From: Chloroflexi bacterium TSY
Lineage (GTDB): Bacteria > Chloroflexota > Anaerolineae > Caldilineales > Caldilineaceae
Length of the DNA: 64,000 bases
NCBI GenBank assembly: GCA_019217005.1
Contig: JAHBNG010000008.1
Span: forward strand, 149,608 to 213,607
Direction of reading: 5' to 3'
The notes under the pieces are model-generated. The model saw only the letters and a program-made list of their open reading frames with translations, made no database searches and was not told the DNA's origin. Made by a program: the position numbers and the translations under genes. Shown one piece after another: positions 9,472-18,845 of the stretch. The first letter of the stretch is position 1. Each line of letters starts with the position of its first letter.

Positions 9472-10902
9472 TTAAATCTGCGGCAACCCTGAATCCCTCA
9501 CCAACGGTTGCCATTCCCCAGCAGTGGCCCCCCGGATTAACAACCTCTCTTCCTGGCTTTCTCGGATACGCTGTTCCAATTCGAGTGGATTCCAATGCGT
9601 CAATAGTTCGGCGCGCAACTGTTCCCGTACAGCCGCATAATCGGGGTCGCTGCCCAAATTATTGAACTCACCCGGATCGGCTTCCAGATCATAAAGTTCA
9701 ACTGGATCATCCAGGCTGTAGTTTAGCTTGAAGCGACCCCGACGCAACATAGCCATGGGGCGGATCACCCCGTGGGCCAGGTATTCGGAAAAGGCCATAT
9801 CCTTCCAATCGGTTGCCGAACCAGATGCCAAATCGAGCAGGCTGTCGCCATCTAAAGGTGCTACTACCGGTGCCCCCGCGATATCGATCAATGTGGCCAC
9901 CAAATCCACCAAGGAGACTGCCTCCTGAACTCGGTGTCCCTGTGGCAATTCACCAGGCCACGACACAATCAGTGGAATGCGTGACGACTGTTCATAGAAG
10001 TTTGACTTGCGCCACATGCCATGTTCACCGGCCATTTCGCCATGATCGCTGGTGTAGATGATCACAGTGTTGTCGAGTTGTCCTGTCTCTTCCAACACGG
10101 CGATCATGCGACCCATCTTGTCATCCAAATAAGTGATGAGTGCGTAATAACCAGCCCGCGCTCGGCGCAGTTCGTCTTCTGTATAGTTGATCAGGCCAAA
10201 CATGGTGCGCATGCGCTGATAGACTGGATGAAGGTTATCTAGGTGTCCGAGAGGGATGGTTGGCAAATCCATCTCTTCTGGTGGATAAAGATTCCAGTAT
10301 TTCTGGGGTGCTACCAACGGGAAGTGAGGCGCAATAAACGAGGCGTTGATCGCCCAAGGCTGTTTCCTGCGCGCTGGATCGCGTAAATAAGCAAGCGTGG
10401 CAGCTTCGACTTCGTCATCAACCTCGATCTCTTTCGTCGTACCAGGCCCAGCCTCATAGACCCCTTGCCACGGCTGCTTGGCTGGAGTGACTCCATCGCT
10501 CCAGCGATAAATTGGGTGTTGGTTGTCGCCGTGCGGGTCGCGGGCCAACTGCGCACGAAAGCCATGTAGTTTATCCGGTCCCACAAAGTGCTGCTTGCCC
10601 GCCAGCACAACATCGTACCCCACGGCCCGCAACCGATGGGGCCAAGTGACAGCGTTGGTCGCCAGGATCGAGGCATTGTCCCACACGTCAATATGATGAA
10701 TATAGCGCCCAGTCATAAAGGACATGCGTGAGGGTAAACAAAGAGGTGAATTGCAATAGGCGTTCTCAAATCGGACGCCGCGCTCGGCCAACCGATCCAT
10801 GTGCGGTGTACGAACAAGCGGGTGGCCATATGTTCCACTAAACATGGGTCCGTGCTCGTCCGACATGACAATGAGAAAATTGGGACGGCTGTCAGATGTC
10901 AT
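9472..10902 (-). CDS. Sulfatase (arylsulfatase/choline-sulfatase type)
   Basis: With the start at 10902 the protein is 476 residues. An AAGGAGA ribosome binding site lies about 10 bp before that ATG; a longer frame from 10929 is less likely. The N-terminal metal-binding motif is FLIVMSDEHGP (9-19). The formylglycine-type motif Cys55-Leu-Pro-Ser-Arg59 followed by SFMTGRY is complete, so anaerobic or FGE-type Cys maturation would be needed. The later TSDHGEMAGEHGMWRKS motif supplies the other metal and substrate residues. No signal peptide is seen, so the enzyme is probably cytoplasmic. The family hydrolyses sulfate esters of sugars, phenols or choline. It may form a unit with the binding-protein gene 7943-9307 and is divergent from iclR-type gene 11268. 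Confidence 0.9.
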   Translation of the reverse strand: MTSDSRPNFLIVMSDEHGPMFSGTYGHPLVRTPHMDRLAERGVRFENAYCNSPLCLPSRMSFMTGRYIHHIDVWDNASILATNAVTWPHRLRAVGYDVVLAGKQHFVGPDKLHGFRAQLARDPHGDNQHPIYRWSDGVTPAKQPWQGVYEAGPGTTKEIEVDDEVEAATLAYLRDPARRKQPWAINASFIAPHFPLVAPQKYWNLYPPEEMDLPTIPLGHLDNLHPVYQRMRTMFGLINYTEDELRRARAGYYALITYLDDKMGRMIAVLEETGQLDNTVIIYTSDHGEMAGEHGMWRKSNFYEQSSRIPLIVSWPGELPQGHRVQEAVSLVDLVATLIDIAGAPVVAPLDGDSLLDLASGSATDWKDMAFSEYLAHGVIRPMAMLRRGRFKLNYSLDDPVELYDLEADPGEFNNLGSDPDYAAVREQLRAELLTHWNPLELEQRIRESQEERLLIRGATAGEWQPLVRDSGLPQI

Positions 10903-11202
10903 AGTTCGTTCTATCTCCTTGGCAACCACACTCGTTTCCGACCACTTGAGGCGGACAACAGTAACATTGAATACTCATCTTATGTGATGCTTGGGCATGC
11001 GTATCCGTCTTGGCCTTGAAAGAATACATTAAGTTTGACCCATTCACAAACTGTAAAGTGTGATACATCATATTGATTGTCAAACAATGAGTGATAAAGA
11101 GTCAAATGGAGACGAAGCGGACCCTAAGGTGGCGGCTTCCTCCCCGGTGTTACCATTGCGATTTATGTGCAGTAGAAATTTCTCGTCTTCATTATGGATA
11201 TC
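10903..11202. other. Divergent intergenic region between sulfatase and IclR regulator
   Basis: This 300-bp AT-rich space should hold the sulfatase promoter and possibly regulator binding sites. I see no clean consensus for the minus-strand promoter and no repeat. A TTGACA word reads on the minus strand near 11075, but it lacks a good -10 partner at the right spacing. Confidence 0.35.
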
Positions 11203-11231
11203 TTGACAAGAATGCAAGTTTATTCTATATT
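11203..11231 (+). promoter_or_regulatory. Consensus sigma-70-type promoter of the IclR regulator gene
   Basis: A perfect -35 hexamer TTGACA (11203-11208) is followed after exactly 17 bp by TATATT (11226-11231), one base from the -10 consensus. The ATG of the regulator gene is 37 bp downstream of the -10 box. This is the strongest vegetative promoter seen by eye in the window. Confidence 0.7.
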
Positions 11232-11267
11232 ACAATAATAAGTCCTGCAATATGATGGTTCATTGCA

Positions 11268-12086
11268 ATGGGTAAAGCAACGACCGAAACAACAAATGAA
11301 TCAAATCCAGCCAAACTGACGCAGAGCGTACGGCGCGCAACAAGTATTTTAAGCTGTTTCAATGACGAAACACCGGAGTTGCGCGTCATGGATATCAGCC
11401 AGCAGTTGAACCTGACGCCGAGCTTAGTTTCTCGGCTGCTGGCAACGCTAGAGTATGATGGTTATGTTGAGCAGGAGCCGACGACAGGGTTCTATCGGCT
11501 TGGGCGGATGATCCTGACGCTTGCGGGCGTTGCATTAAACCACAATCAGCTCCGTAAAGTAGCCCTTGAGGATATGCAGGCAGCCTCTAACCAGATAGGG
11601 CTTGGTGTAAACTTGGCCGTATTGGAGGCTGATGCAATGTTCTATTTGGCCCATGTCGAGACTGCAGAAAACCCACGACCTTACACACTGATCGGACGCC
11701 ACAACCCCCTCCATGCCACGGGTATGGGAAAGGTGCTGCTGGCGTTTCTGCCTGAAGCAGAGTTTACAACACTCATCAAGAATTTGCCACTCACTGACTA
11801 TACAGTAAATACCTGTGCGTCGGTAGAAGCACTAACGGAAGAACTGCAGCAGGTACGTAAGCAAGGATGGGCGTTAGAGCTAGAAGAGTTGGCGTTAGGG
11901 CGCGCTTGCGTTGCAGGGCCGTTGCGCGGTCCAATGGGTGATGTGACCGCTGCCCTGAGTTTCTCTGGTCCTCTCAGTCAATTCTCATGGAGGACGCGTC
12001 AAGAAGAGCTTACCAGTAAAATTATCGAACTTTGTGATCGCATCTCAATGCGTCTGGGCTATATTACGGCCCCGAAAATCAGTTAA
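11268..12086 (+). CDS. IclR family transcriptional regulator
   Basis: This 272-residue protein has an N-terminal winged helix-turn-helix (about 25-90; MDISQQLNLTPSLVSRLLATL) and a C-terminal GAF-like effector domain (about 95-265; HATGMGKVLLAFLPEAE and the late GRACVAGPLRG). IclR proteins are dimeric repressors or activators of carbon-source catabolism that respond to small metabolites. It is transcribed divergently from the sulfatase gene and upstream of a sugar ABC importer, so these are its likely targets (inference). A consensus promoter lies at 11203-11231. IS copy 2 now separates it from the importer. Confidence 0.92.
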   Translation: MGKATTETTNESNPAKLTQSVRRATSILSCFNDETPELRVMDISQQLNLTPSLVSRLLATLEYDGYVEQEPTTGFYRLGRMILTLAGVALNHNQLRKVALEDMQAASNQIGLGVNLAVLEADAMFYLAHVETAENPRPYTLIGRHNPLHATGMGKVLLAFLPEAEFTTLIKNLPLTDYTVNTCASVEALTEELQQVRKQGWALELEELALGRACVAGPLRGPMGDVTAALSFSGPLSQFSWRTRQEELTSKIIELCDRISMRLGYITAPKIS

Positions 12087-12159
12087 AGGCAATCAAGGTT
12101 ATGCCCCAAAGTTCAGTTAAGGAGATACCTATCCAAAGCCGTATAAAAAGGGAGTGTGT

Positions 12160-12220
12160 CCCAAAGTGTGTAAATGGAGCGGTTCCCTGACTGAGCGGTG
12201 TTCATTTACACACTTTGTGG
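12160..12220. repeat. Palindromic unit, CCCAAAGTGTGTAAATG type
   Basis: CCCAAAGTGTGTAAATG at 12160 pairs with CATTTACACACTTTGTGG ending at 12220, around a 27-bp loop. Similar units with ACACAATTT arms are at 31563-31632 and 35639-35708. IS copy 2 inserted right at its right border. It could act as a terminator or protein-binding palindrome; the role is unknown. Confidence 0.6.
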
Positions 12221-12225
12221 TACGC

Positions 12226-13708
12226 TTTACTTTCTGGTAAAAGAAAAGAGATGAGGTGAGAAATGTGACAAAAAGCGGTTAGCGTTTCATCCTAAAGGTA
12301 GAGAACCCAAAAAGGAGGAAGGAATGCTAACCGCGCCAGAAATAACTATAGCAGTACTGATGAATGTATTGCAAGTAACGCCGGTGGGAACAAACGTAAA
12401 TGTAATGCGTCTGATGTGGGCGATGATGAATGGGTCGTTTCTGAAAAGTCGAGGAGCAATCCATAGTGGATTGAGTGAAAGCGGTTTGAAGATGAGGAGA
12501 TCCGAAGAAGCTGGTGGAGCTTTCGATATGGATCATGGGATATTGCAAGCCTGCTCTCATCGTGGCAAGAAGAAGTGGAGTGGAAAGGGAATGGGAGGCA
12601 AAAGTTAGAAGGATACCGAGTGAAAAGCATAGATATCACAGGGTTCTGGCGACCGAAGCGCAAGGAAAGTGAACCGACTCTATAACTCAACGGCTCGTCG
12701 GGCATTGCCCGCTCATCTTTAGTGATGATAAGCTCGGGGAGATAGGCGGGAAACGAGTGCCACTGCTCAAGGCAATCATGAGATGCGAGGTAGGCACAAA
12801 GGAAAGTGAGTTTCGGAAAAAGCTGCTGAAAGAGACGAAGAAATCACTGGAGTCAGACGAAGTGGCGGTGGTCGATGCCGGGTTTACAATCAGAGAAATG
12901 CTAGAAAGCGACGTCGACCGATTTGTCCTTCGGGAAGCGATTAACTGCACAGCGCGCCGCAATGAGTTACCCGAACGTAAGGAAAAAGGCAGACCACCCG
13001 AATATGGTGATATTGTGCGTCCGCTCTCTCGATGCTATAGGGGAAAGCGACTCGAGGCCACAACTCCAGACTCGTTTGGTCAATTTGTCTATAGTGGTCG
13101 CCTGATTCGCTATCAAGCATGGCACAATCTCGTCCCCAGGACAACCAAGGTGGATACAGCCAACCGCACCTATTCGATTTACGTCTTTCAGGATCCTGCT
13201 TATCACACACCTTTGGTTCTGGCGACCGTCATGGCTTTACAAGCTGAAACCATTTATCTTTTCTCTCTGGAGCGCCTGTTGAACATCCCCTTGGCTTCCA
13301 AGCAGATGATTGGCTTACATCGTCAATTTGTTCATGCCGATGAGGCTTGCTTCCTTACCTGAACTGGGGCTGCTTGCTGGCAATCTTCTTTCCCATTTAG
13401 CCGCTTCTCTTCCTCCCATACCGACTGGCTACTGGGATCGAGAGCCTCAAGCCACTCCCGGCAGGCTGCGCCGCGTTCTCTCGAGTGCTCTTTTTCCAAC
13501 TCCCGACCAACTCGACCCTGACTTTCGGAAAAAGGCCTCGGTTTCACACCATTTCCCTAAAGGCGTTCTCGCTCATCGCCGCCTCAATGCCGCTGCTTAA
13601 ACTAGCCGAGCACTATTTTTACATTTTATCCCGTTTTTTCAGGGTGGATTCTTTTTTCCGCCCCTTTCGGTTTGCCCTTTGTCACTCAAGCCTTTACCAG
13701 AAAGTAAA
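12226..13708 (+). mobile_element. Degenerate IS, copy 2 (16-bp inverted repeats, 7-bp target duplication)
   Basis: The element has the same TTTACTTTCTGGTAAA ends as copy 1 (4515-6007), in the opposite orientation. It is flanked by the direct repeat GGTACGC at 12219-12225 and 13709-13715, showing a genuine transposition event at this site. It separates the regulator gene (ends 12086) from the binding-protein gene (starts 13742) and so has displaced the original promoter region of the importer. Its outer end is only about 30 bp from the downstream start codon. Confidence 0.88.
12324..13600 (+). pseudogene. Frameshifted DDE transposase of IS copy 2
   Basis: Frames 12324-12608, 12757-13362 and 13310-13600 together correspond to the same transposase as copy 1. 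The frame is lost near SGLSESG/LKMRRSEE, again around 12600-12757, and again just after HADEACF, where a stop ends the middle frame. The core VAVVDAGFTIREML and the tail TPGRLRRVL remain readable. It is inactive as written. Confidence 0.8.
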
Positions 13709-13741
13709 GGTACGCGCTCTATAAAAAAGGAGAAATGAACC

Positions 13742-15043
13742 ATGCGCAAATTACAATGGATGTTATCGATCCTCTTGGTCTCTGGGCTATTGCTCAGCGC
13801 CTGTGTGCCCGCGGCCCCCGCAGGCGGTGGCGAAGCACCTGCAGCAGATGAACCCGTTACGCTCACGTTTGTTTCGTGGATGGTGGAAGATCCAGCTTTT
13901 GGACCGTGGTGGAATGGGATTATCGAGGAATTTGAGAGTACCCATCCTGGCGTCACAATCGACTTTACACAGGTGGCTCGGGCCGAGTATGTGGATACCA
14001 TGACAACCCTCTTTGTGGGTGGCGAAGCACCGGACATTGTCCATCTCGCCTCCTTCGAATATCCCCAATTTGCCGACGAGGGCTGGCTTGAAAATTTGGA
14101 TCCATGGTTCGAAAATTCCGATTTGGACCTAACGGGTTGGGCTGGCCAAGATAAGTGTATTTGGAACGGGCAAACCTATTGCATCATGCTGCTCTACTTT
14201 GGCTTCATGATGGCCTATAACGAATCCCTTTTTGAAGAAGCTGGCGTGGCTGTCCCCATGACATGGGAGGAATACCTTGACGCCGCACGGGCTCTAACTA
14301 TCGACAAGGATGATGATGGCATCATCGACCAATTTGGCACCGGTCACCACACAACGAGCGGAAACCAATACTTGACCGAAATGCTGAACTACGTGGTCGA
14401 TGCTGGGGCGTATTGGACCGACGAAGAAGGTATCGCGGCCATGAACACACCAGAGATGATCGAAGCGCTCTCACGCTGGAAGACTGTTTTGACCGAAGGG
14501 TTGATTCCGATGGACATCAGTTCGGGAGATACGCGTCAACTGTTCAACGAAGGACGCATCGCCATGCGCTTAGATGGTCCGTGGCTCTATGGCGTCATGA
14601 AAAATGCCGAGCCGGAAATTTTTGAGAACTTCCGCATCGTGCGCCCGCCCTTTACGACACCTGTAGGTGGCAGCAGCAATGTATTGGGAATGCCCGCCGA
14701 TCTGGACCAAGCCAAGAAGGAGTTGGTCTGGGACTTTATCGAGTTGACAGCGTCTGAAAAGTGGCAGAAAGAGTTTTCACTCACGGGCAATCCGGCCCCA
14801 CGCCCAGGTGCCGTTGCCGAGACAATCTACGAAGACGTTCCCCACTTCGATTTGCTCATTCAAACCCAAACCGAAGCATCAGAAGCAGGTATTGACCGTC
14901 TCCCCAAAGGTTTGGAACCGGTCTTCAATGAATTCGCCAAGATTGTCATCGAGCAGATGCAGGCGATGGTTATCAACGATCTCGATCCCACAGAAGTTGC
15001 TGAAACATTGCAGCAGGCAACGCTGGAATTGCAGTCGCGTTAA
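13742..15043 (+). CDS. Sugar ABC transporter substrate-binding lipoprotein
   Basis: This 433-residue protein has a lipoprotein signal peptide (MLSILLVSGLLLSAC, lipobox Cys about residue 20) and a Pro/Ala-rich spacer. The family 1 (MalE-like) periplasmic-binding fold follows, with VTLTFVSWMVEDP, VDTMTTLFVGGEAPDIVHLA and GRIAMRLDGPWLYG. It would capture an oligosaccharide or similar solute outside the membrane and hand it to the permeases at 15190 and 16128. A GGAG ribosome binding site precedes the ATG. IS copy 2 ends 33 bp upstream, so expression may now depend on an IS-borne promoter (inference). The second permease is disrupted, so the importer is probably inactive. Confidence 0.92.
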   Translation: MRKLQWMLSILLVSGLLLSACVPAAPAGGGEAPAADEPVTLTFVSWMVEDPAFGPWWNGIIEEFESTHPGVTIDFTQVARAEYVDTMTTLFVGGEAPDIVHLASFEYPQFADEGWLENLDPWFENSDLDLTGWAGQDKCIWNGQTYCIMLLYFGFMMAYNESLFEEAGVAVPMTWEEYLDAARALTIDKDDDGIIDQFGTGHHTTSGNQYLTEMLNYVVDAGAYWTDEEGIAAMNTPEMIEALSRWKTVLTEGLIPMDISSGDTRQLFNEGRIAMRLDGPWLYGVMKNAEPEIFENFRIVRPPFTTPVGGSSNVLGMPADLDQAKKELVWDFIELTASEKWQKEFSLTGNPAPRPGAVAETIYEDVPHFDLLIQTQTEASEAGIDRLPKGLEPVFNEFAKIVIEQMQAMVINDLDPTEVAETLQQATLELQSR

Positions 15044-15189
15044 TCTCATTGCCGGTAGTGAGTACGACAGTGGTCGGTCTGTTGATATTTCATGACTACG
15101 ACCAAATACTGAACCCAAGTCATCGTTTACGAAGTGGCCGCAAAGCGACTTACTGACCACTGATCACTGGTTACCAATGGGCCTGTCAC

Positions 15190-16107
15190 ATGGACAACAA
15201 TCCATACCAAAACCGCTTCAACCTATGGAGCCCTAGCAATCGGCATCTTGTGGCCTATTTGTTGATGCTGCCAGCGATTTTGCTCACCTTAGTTGTCATC
15301 GCCTACCCGCTCCTTACGGCGGCGGATCTGAGCTTGCAAGTGATTAAAATCACGCAGATCGGCCGTGTGCGGTTGCCGTGGTCGTTGGACAATTACCGTG
15401 AACTCTTTACATCAGCCGAGTTTTGGCGTTCATCTTGGATTACGCTGCGGTTGGTAACAATTGTTACGCTGGGTTGTTTCTTAATGGGATTGGGGACGGC
15501 ACTACTTGTTAATAATCGATTTCGGGGGCGGTCGCTGGCGCGTATTCTCGTGGCGTTGCCTTGGGCTGTCCCCGCTGTATTGGCTGCAGTGATCTGGTGG
15601 TGGATGTTTGACAGTTCGTTTGGCCTGATTAACTGGCTGCTCGTCAAGAGTGGCCTCATCAGTAGCCCAGTTGCTTGGTTTTCACAGCCTCTTACTGCAT
15701 TTACCGTTATCTGCGTGGTCATGATCTGGAAGGGCTACCCCTTTGTCTCAGTCATGGTCCTGGCTGGTTTACAGGCGATCTCCGAGGATCTATATGAGGC
15801 GGCGAGTATTGACGGAGCCAATAGCTGGGGCAAGCTGCGCTATATTACGCTGCCGAGTCTCCGTCCGATCTTGGGCGTGGCGTTGGTTCTTGTACTCCTC
15901 TGGGTCTTTCGTGATTTTCCCATTATCTTCTTGTTGACGGGCGGCGGCCCGATTGGTTCGACGCGGACGTTGGCGATTATGACCTACGAGCAGGGCTTTG
16001 GCGTTTACAACATCGGCTATGCTGCTGCCATCGGCATGGTGACACTGATGATTAGCCTAATCACCAGCCTGTTTCTGATTCGGCGCGTCTCATCTTCGGT
16101 CTATTAG
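15190..16107 (+). CDS. Sugar ABC transporter permease (MalF/UgpA-like)
   Basis: This 305-residue inner-membrane protein has six predicted membrane segments. The permease EAA loop is readable as YEAASIDGANSWGKLRYITL (about 200-220), which contacts the ATPase subunit. It follows the binding-protein gene by 146 bp on the same strand and precedes the second permease by 20 bp, the usual order for a carbohydrate CUT1 importer. No ATPase gene is present next to it, as is common where one shared MsiK-type ATPase serves several importers. Confidence 0.92.
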   Translation: MDNNPYQNRFNLWSPSNRHLVAYLLMLPAILLTLVVIAYPLLTAADLSLQVIKITQIGRVRLPWSLDNYRELFTSAEFWRSSWITLRLVTIVTLGCFLMGLGTALLVNNRFRGRSLARILVALPWAVPAVLAAVIWWWMFDSSFGLINWLLVKSGLISSPVAWFSQPLTAFTVICVVMIWKGYPFVSVMVLAGLQAISEDLYEAASIDGANSWGKLRYITLPSLRPILGVALVLVLLWVFRDFPIIFLLTGGGPIGSTRTLAIMTYEQGFGVYNIGYAAAIGMVTLMISLITSLFLIRRVSSSVY

Positions 16108-16245
16108 GAATCAATCCGCCACAGAATATGCAATCGTTCAATCGTCTGCTCCTCTACCTAGTCGTCATCATCACCTGCGCGCTGCTGATCTTCCCCATCT
16201 ATTGGATGTTTAAGGCCAATCCAAAAAATAAAATATACGCGAGAA

Positions 16246-16563
16246 GGGGTGGTTCAGAATTAGGTTTACACTTTTGATATATAGACAAAAATCTATATGA
16301 GACCGTTTTCTGCCTGAGCATGGCTCAAATTAGAAAATATAAACATCTTTTCTCTTTGCAAAAATGGGGGTGGTTCATTTTAGCTGGATAGATAGGTTTA
16401 CACTTTTAGAAACAGAAAGAACGTTTATATTCTCTGATTTCGCCGGTTCTCAGAGAGAAAACGGTCTCATATAGATTTTTGTCTATATATCAAAAGTGTA
16501 AACCTAATTTTGAACCACCCCCAAAAATGTAAACCTAATTGTCCGCCTAAAATGAACCACCCC
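16246..16563. repeat. MITE-A copy 1 (155 bp), itself interrupted by copy 2
   Basis: The ends GGGGTGGTTCA and TGAACCACCCC border the element, and CGCGAGAA is duplicated at 16238-16245 and 16564-16571. Subtracting the inner copy and its 8-bp duplication leaves a 155-bp element matching the copy at 24242-24396. It sits in the left end of the ISAzo13-type element, upstream of the transposase start. Confidence 0.92.
16367..16521. repeat. MITE-A copy 2 (155 bp), nested inside copy 1
   Basis: It has the same GGGGTGGTTCA ends. The target CAAAAATG is duplicated at 16359-16366 and 16522-16529 inside copy 1. The interior is the reverse complement of the subtype at 38665-38819 (words GAACCGGCGAAATCAGAGAA). 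This proves that two members moved at different times. Confidence 0.93.
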
Positions 16564-16603
16564 CGCGAGAAGGTGTTAAACTAGCTCTCCAAAAGGAGCA
16601 AAA

Positions 16604-17820
16604 ATGACAATCTCGCCAGAAATGGTTGAAGTCTTGAAAGAGACGAAGGCCATGTTAAGTGGATACGAAAGAAGGCACTTCATGGCCCAAACGGTCAAAA
16701 CGATATGCGAAGGGAGTCCGACGAAAGCAGAACGAGAGTTGGGCTGGAATCGGGCGACGATAGCCAAAGCCCTGGAAGAACTAGAAGGCGGCTTCTGTTA
16801 TGTCGACCAAAGCCACCGACGTGGTCGCAAAAGCCGAAGACCATATCCCCACTTTACTGGCCGATATGGTTGAAATCGCCGATCAATTCAGCCAGACCGA
16901 TCCCACCTTTCGAACCCCCCAATTGTACACTCGACTAACCGCCGCCGAAATGCGTACCCAGCTCATCGAGCAGAAAGGATACACAGATGAGGAATTGCCT
17001 GGCGAAGAGGCCATCCGCTTGAAGCTCAATGAGTTAGGCTATGGCTCAAACCGGGTCAAAAAAAGTCAACCAGTGAAAAAGATCCCAGAGACCGATGCGA
17101 TCTTTGATAGAATTCATCAGATCAATCAAGAAGCGGATGCAGACGAGACGGTTCTGCGCCTCTCTTGGGATGCCAAAGCGACGATTTTACTTGACCGTTT
17201 CTCGAGAGAAGGGATAAGTCGAGTGGTTGTCAAAGCGCTCGATCATGACTTTCAAGATAAGAAGACCGAGAAAGTCACTCCTTTTGGCATTTACCTCCCT
17301 TCAACCAAGGAACTCTTTCTTTACTTGACTCAGTCGAAAGTGACGAGTGACTTTATTGTCGACTGCCTGATTGATTTTTTGGGAAAGCGTACGTGAACAC
17401 TTTCCTCACGTCAAGACCCTCGTGATCAATCAGGACAATGGTCCCGAAAATCATACCCGTCGGACTCAGTTTATGTATCGTCTCACTCAGTTTGTTGAGC
17501 ACTATCGTCTCTCTATTCAGCTCGCCTGCTACCCTCCTTATCACAGTAAATACAACCCCATCGAACGGGTTTGGGGCCATCTTGAAAAACACTGGAACGG
17601 TTCTCTTCTCGATTCTCTTGAGACCGTTCTCAATTTTGCCCGTTCTTTTCGCTTTAACCAACTACAACCCTTCGTTCACCTGAATTCCACTCTTTATGAG
17701 ACCGGCGTCAAACTCACTCAGAAAGAGATGGACCGTTTGGCACAACGCTTCCAACGTTTACCTGGTTTAGAAAAATGGTTTGTCCTTATTCCCCCTCTCC
17801 ATTCTCTCGTTCGCGTATAA
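16604..17820 (+). pseudogene. Frameshifted ISAzo13-type transposase
   Basis: Frames 16604-16873, 16800-17396 and 17371-17820 form one transposase when joined. The DDE core is recognisable in VINQDNGPENHTRRTQFM and the motif YHSKYNPIERVWGHLEKHW near the end. Frame changes occur near 16800-16870 and near 17371-17396. Both lesions would prevent a full-length product, so the element is likely immobile on its own. Confidence 0.82.
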
Positions 17821-18845
17821 TTATTTTTTTGGTTTAGCCTAATACCTCGCTGGCGCCAGTTTCGCAACTGCGCGCCTTCCCGCCACGCTTCTTCCAGCCG
17901 GATCCGGAATGGAGCGTTTATGCATTCCTCTTCACGGAAAAGCCCATGTTGCGCTGGTTAATTAACTCGACGTTGGCGGCATTGATCTCATCGTTCATCT
18001 CGCTCGTTGTCAGTATTTTGGCGGGCTATAGCCTCTCGCGCTTTGTTGTGCGGGGCAGCCAAACCATGGGCATCTTCATCTTGACCAGCCGTATGTTGCC
18101 CTCGACTCTGATGGTGATTCCGCTCTTTGTGCTGATGCGCCAGCTTGATATTCTGGGTAGTCTGTGGTCGATCATTATTGCTCACACAACGTTTATTATT
18201 CCCTTTGCCACCTGGATGCTCAAGGGGTACTTCGATAGCATTCCCCACGACTTGGAGCAGGCCGCCATGATCGACGGCTGCAATCCGCTCAACGCCCTCA
18301 CGCGGGTTGTGCTGCCCATTTCGCTTCCCGGCATTGCCGCGACCACGCTCTATGGCTTCATCCTCTCGTGGAGTGATTTTCTCTATGCCCGTACCTTTCT
18401 GGCCAGTGCGTCCGATGCCTGGACTGTTCCCATTGGGATTGCCTCTATGAAAGGAGAGTTTCTCATCGACTGGAATATAATCATGGCTGGTGCACTGGTT
18501 GGCTCGTTGCCAATTATCATTATGTACTTCTTTTTGGAGCGTTTTTTGGTTGGGGGATTGTCGGCTGGGGCAGTTAAATAGGGAATCATAGCAAAAGCTG
18601 TCAACATGTTGGGCTATGCTCCGCAATATACCATTTTCACAATGATCAACGAGGCGGCTGCTGAACTTTAGGCGACGCAATGACAGCATTAGATCCGCTT
18701 TGTGAAATCCATCGGCGCCACACGTGGGCAAATCTTACATGTCTACCTGACAGCGAATTTCTTCGCTCATGCAATCAATCGGCGACTTGGATCGTTTACA
18801 GAGTAGAATCTACTAGTCGATGTTCTTTATGGAATATTTTTAACC

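Larger units (their letters stand above)
16214..17839 (+). mobile_element. ISAzo13-type insertion sequence, 1.6 kb, with 3-bp target duplication
   Basis: The left end GGCCAATCCAAAAAATAAAA and the complement of the right end (GGCTAAACCAAAAAAATAAT) form an imperfect terminal inverted repeat that continues to TATACGCGA on both sides. The target duplication is TAA (16211-16213 and 17840-17842). The element interrupts the MalG-like permease. Its own left end has been invaded by a small repeat element at 16246-16563. Its transposase is frameshifted. Family call is from the transposase sequence. Confidence 0.85.
16128..18581 (+). pseudogene. Second sugar permease (MalG-like), split by an ISAzo13-type element
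   Basis: The 5' part runs from ATG 16128 through IYWMFN and stops at the IS at 16214. The 3' part resumes at 17843 and ends at 18581, with the EAA loop DLEQAAMIDGCNPLNALTRV. Removing the IS (16214-17839) with one copy of the TAA duplication joins ATG TTT AA to T ACC TCG in frame, giving MFNTSLAPVSQLRAF, exactly what a CUT1 permease reads there. The frame from 17946 alone (211 residues) lacks the first membrane helix and leading periplasmic segment. The importer is probably inactive. Confidence 0.92.

Noticed and set aside
11050..11085. Minus-strand TTGACA as sulfatase promoter
   Set aside because: The spacing to any TATAAT-like sequence is wrong and the match is a single hexamer.
4515..13708. 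Intact composite transposon of the two inverted ISs
   Set aside because: Outer flanks (GTTTGAC and GGTACGC) do not match, and copy 2 has its own duplication, so joint transposition is not supported.
18600..18665. Short frame MLGYAPQYTIFTMINEAAAEL
   Set aside because: Only 22 residues with no clear family, so a relic is possible but cannot be supported.
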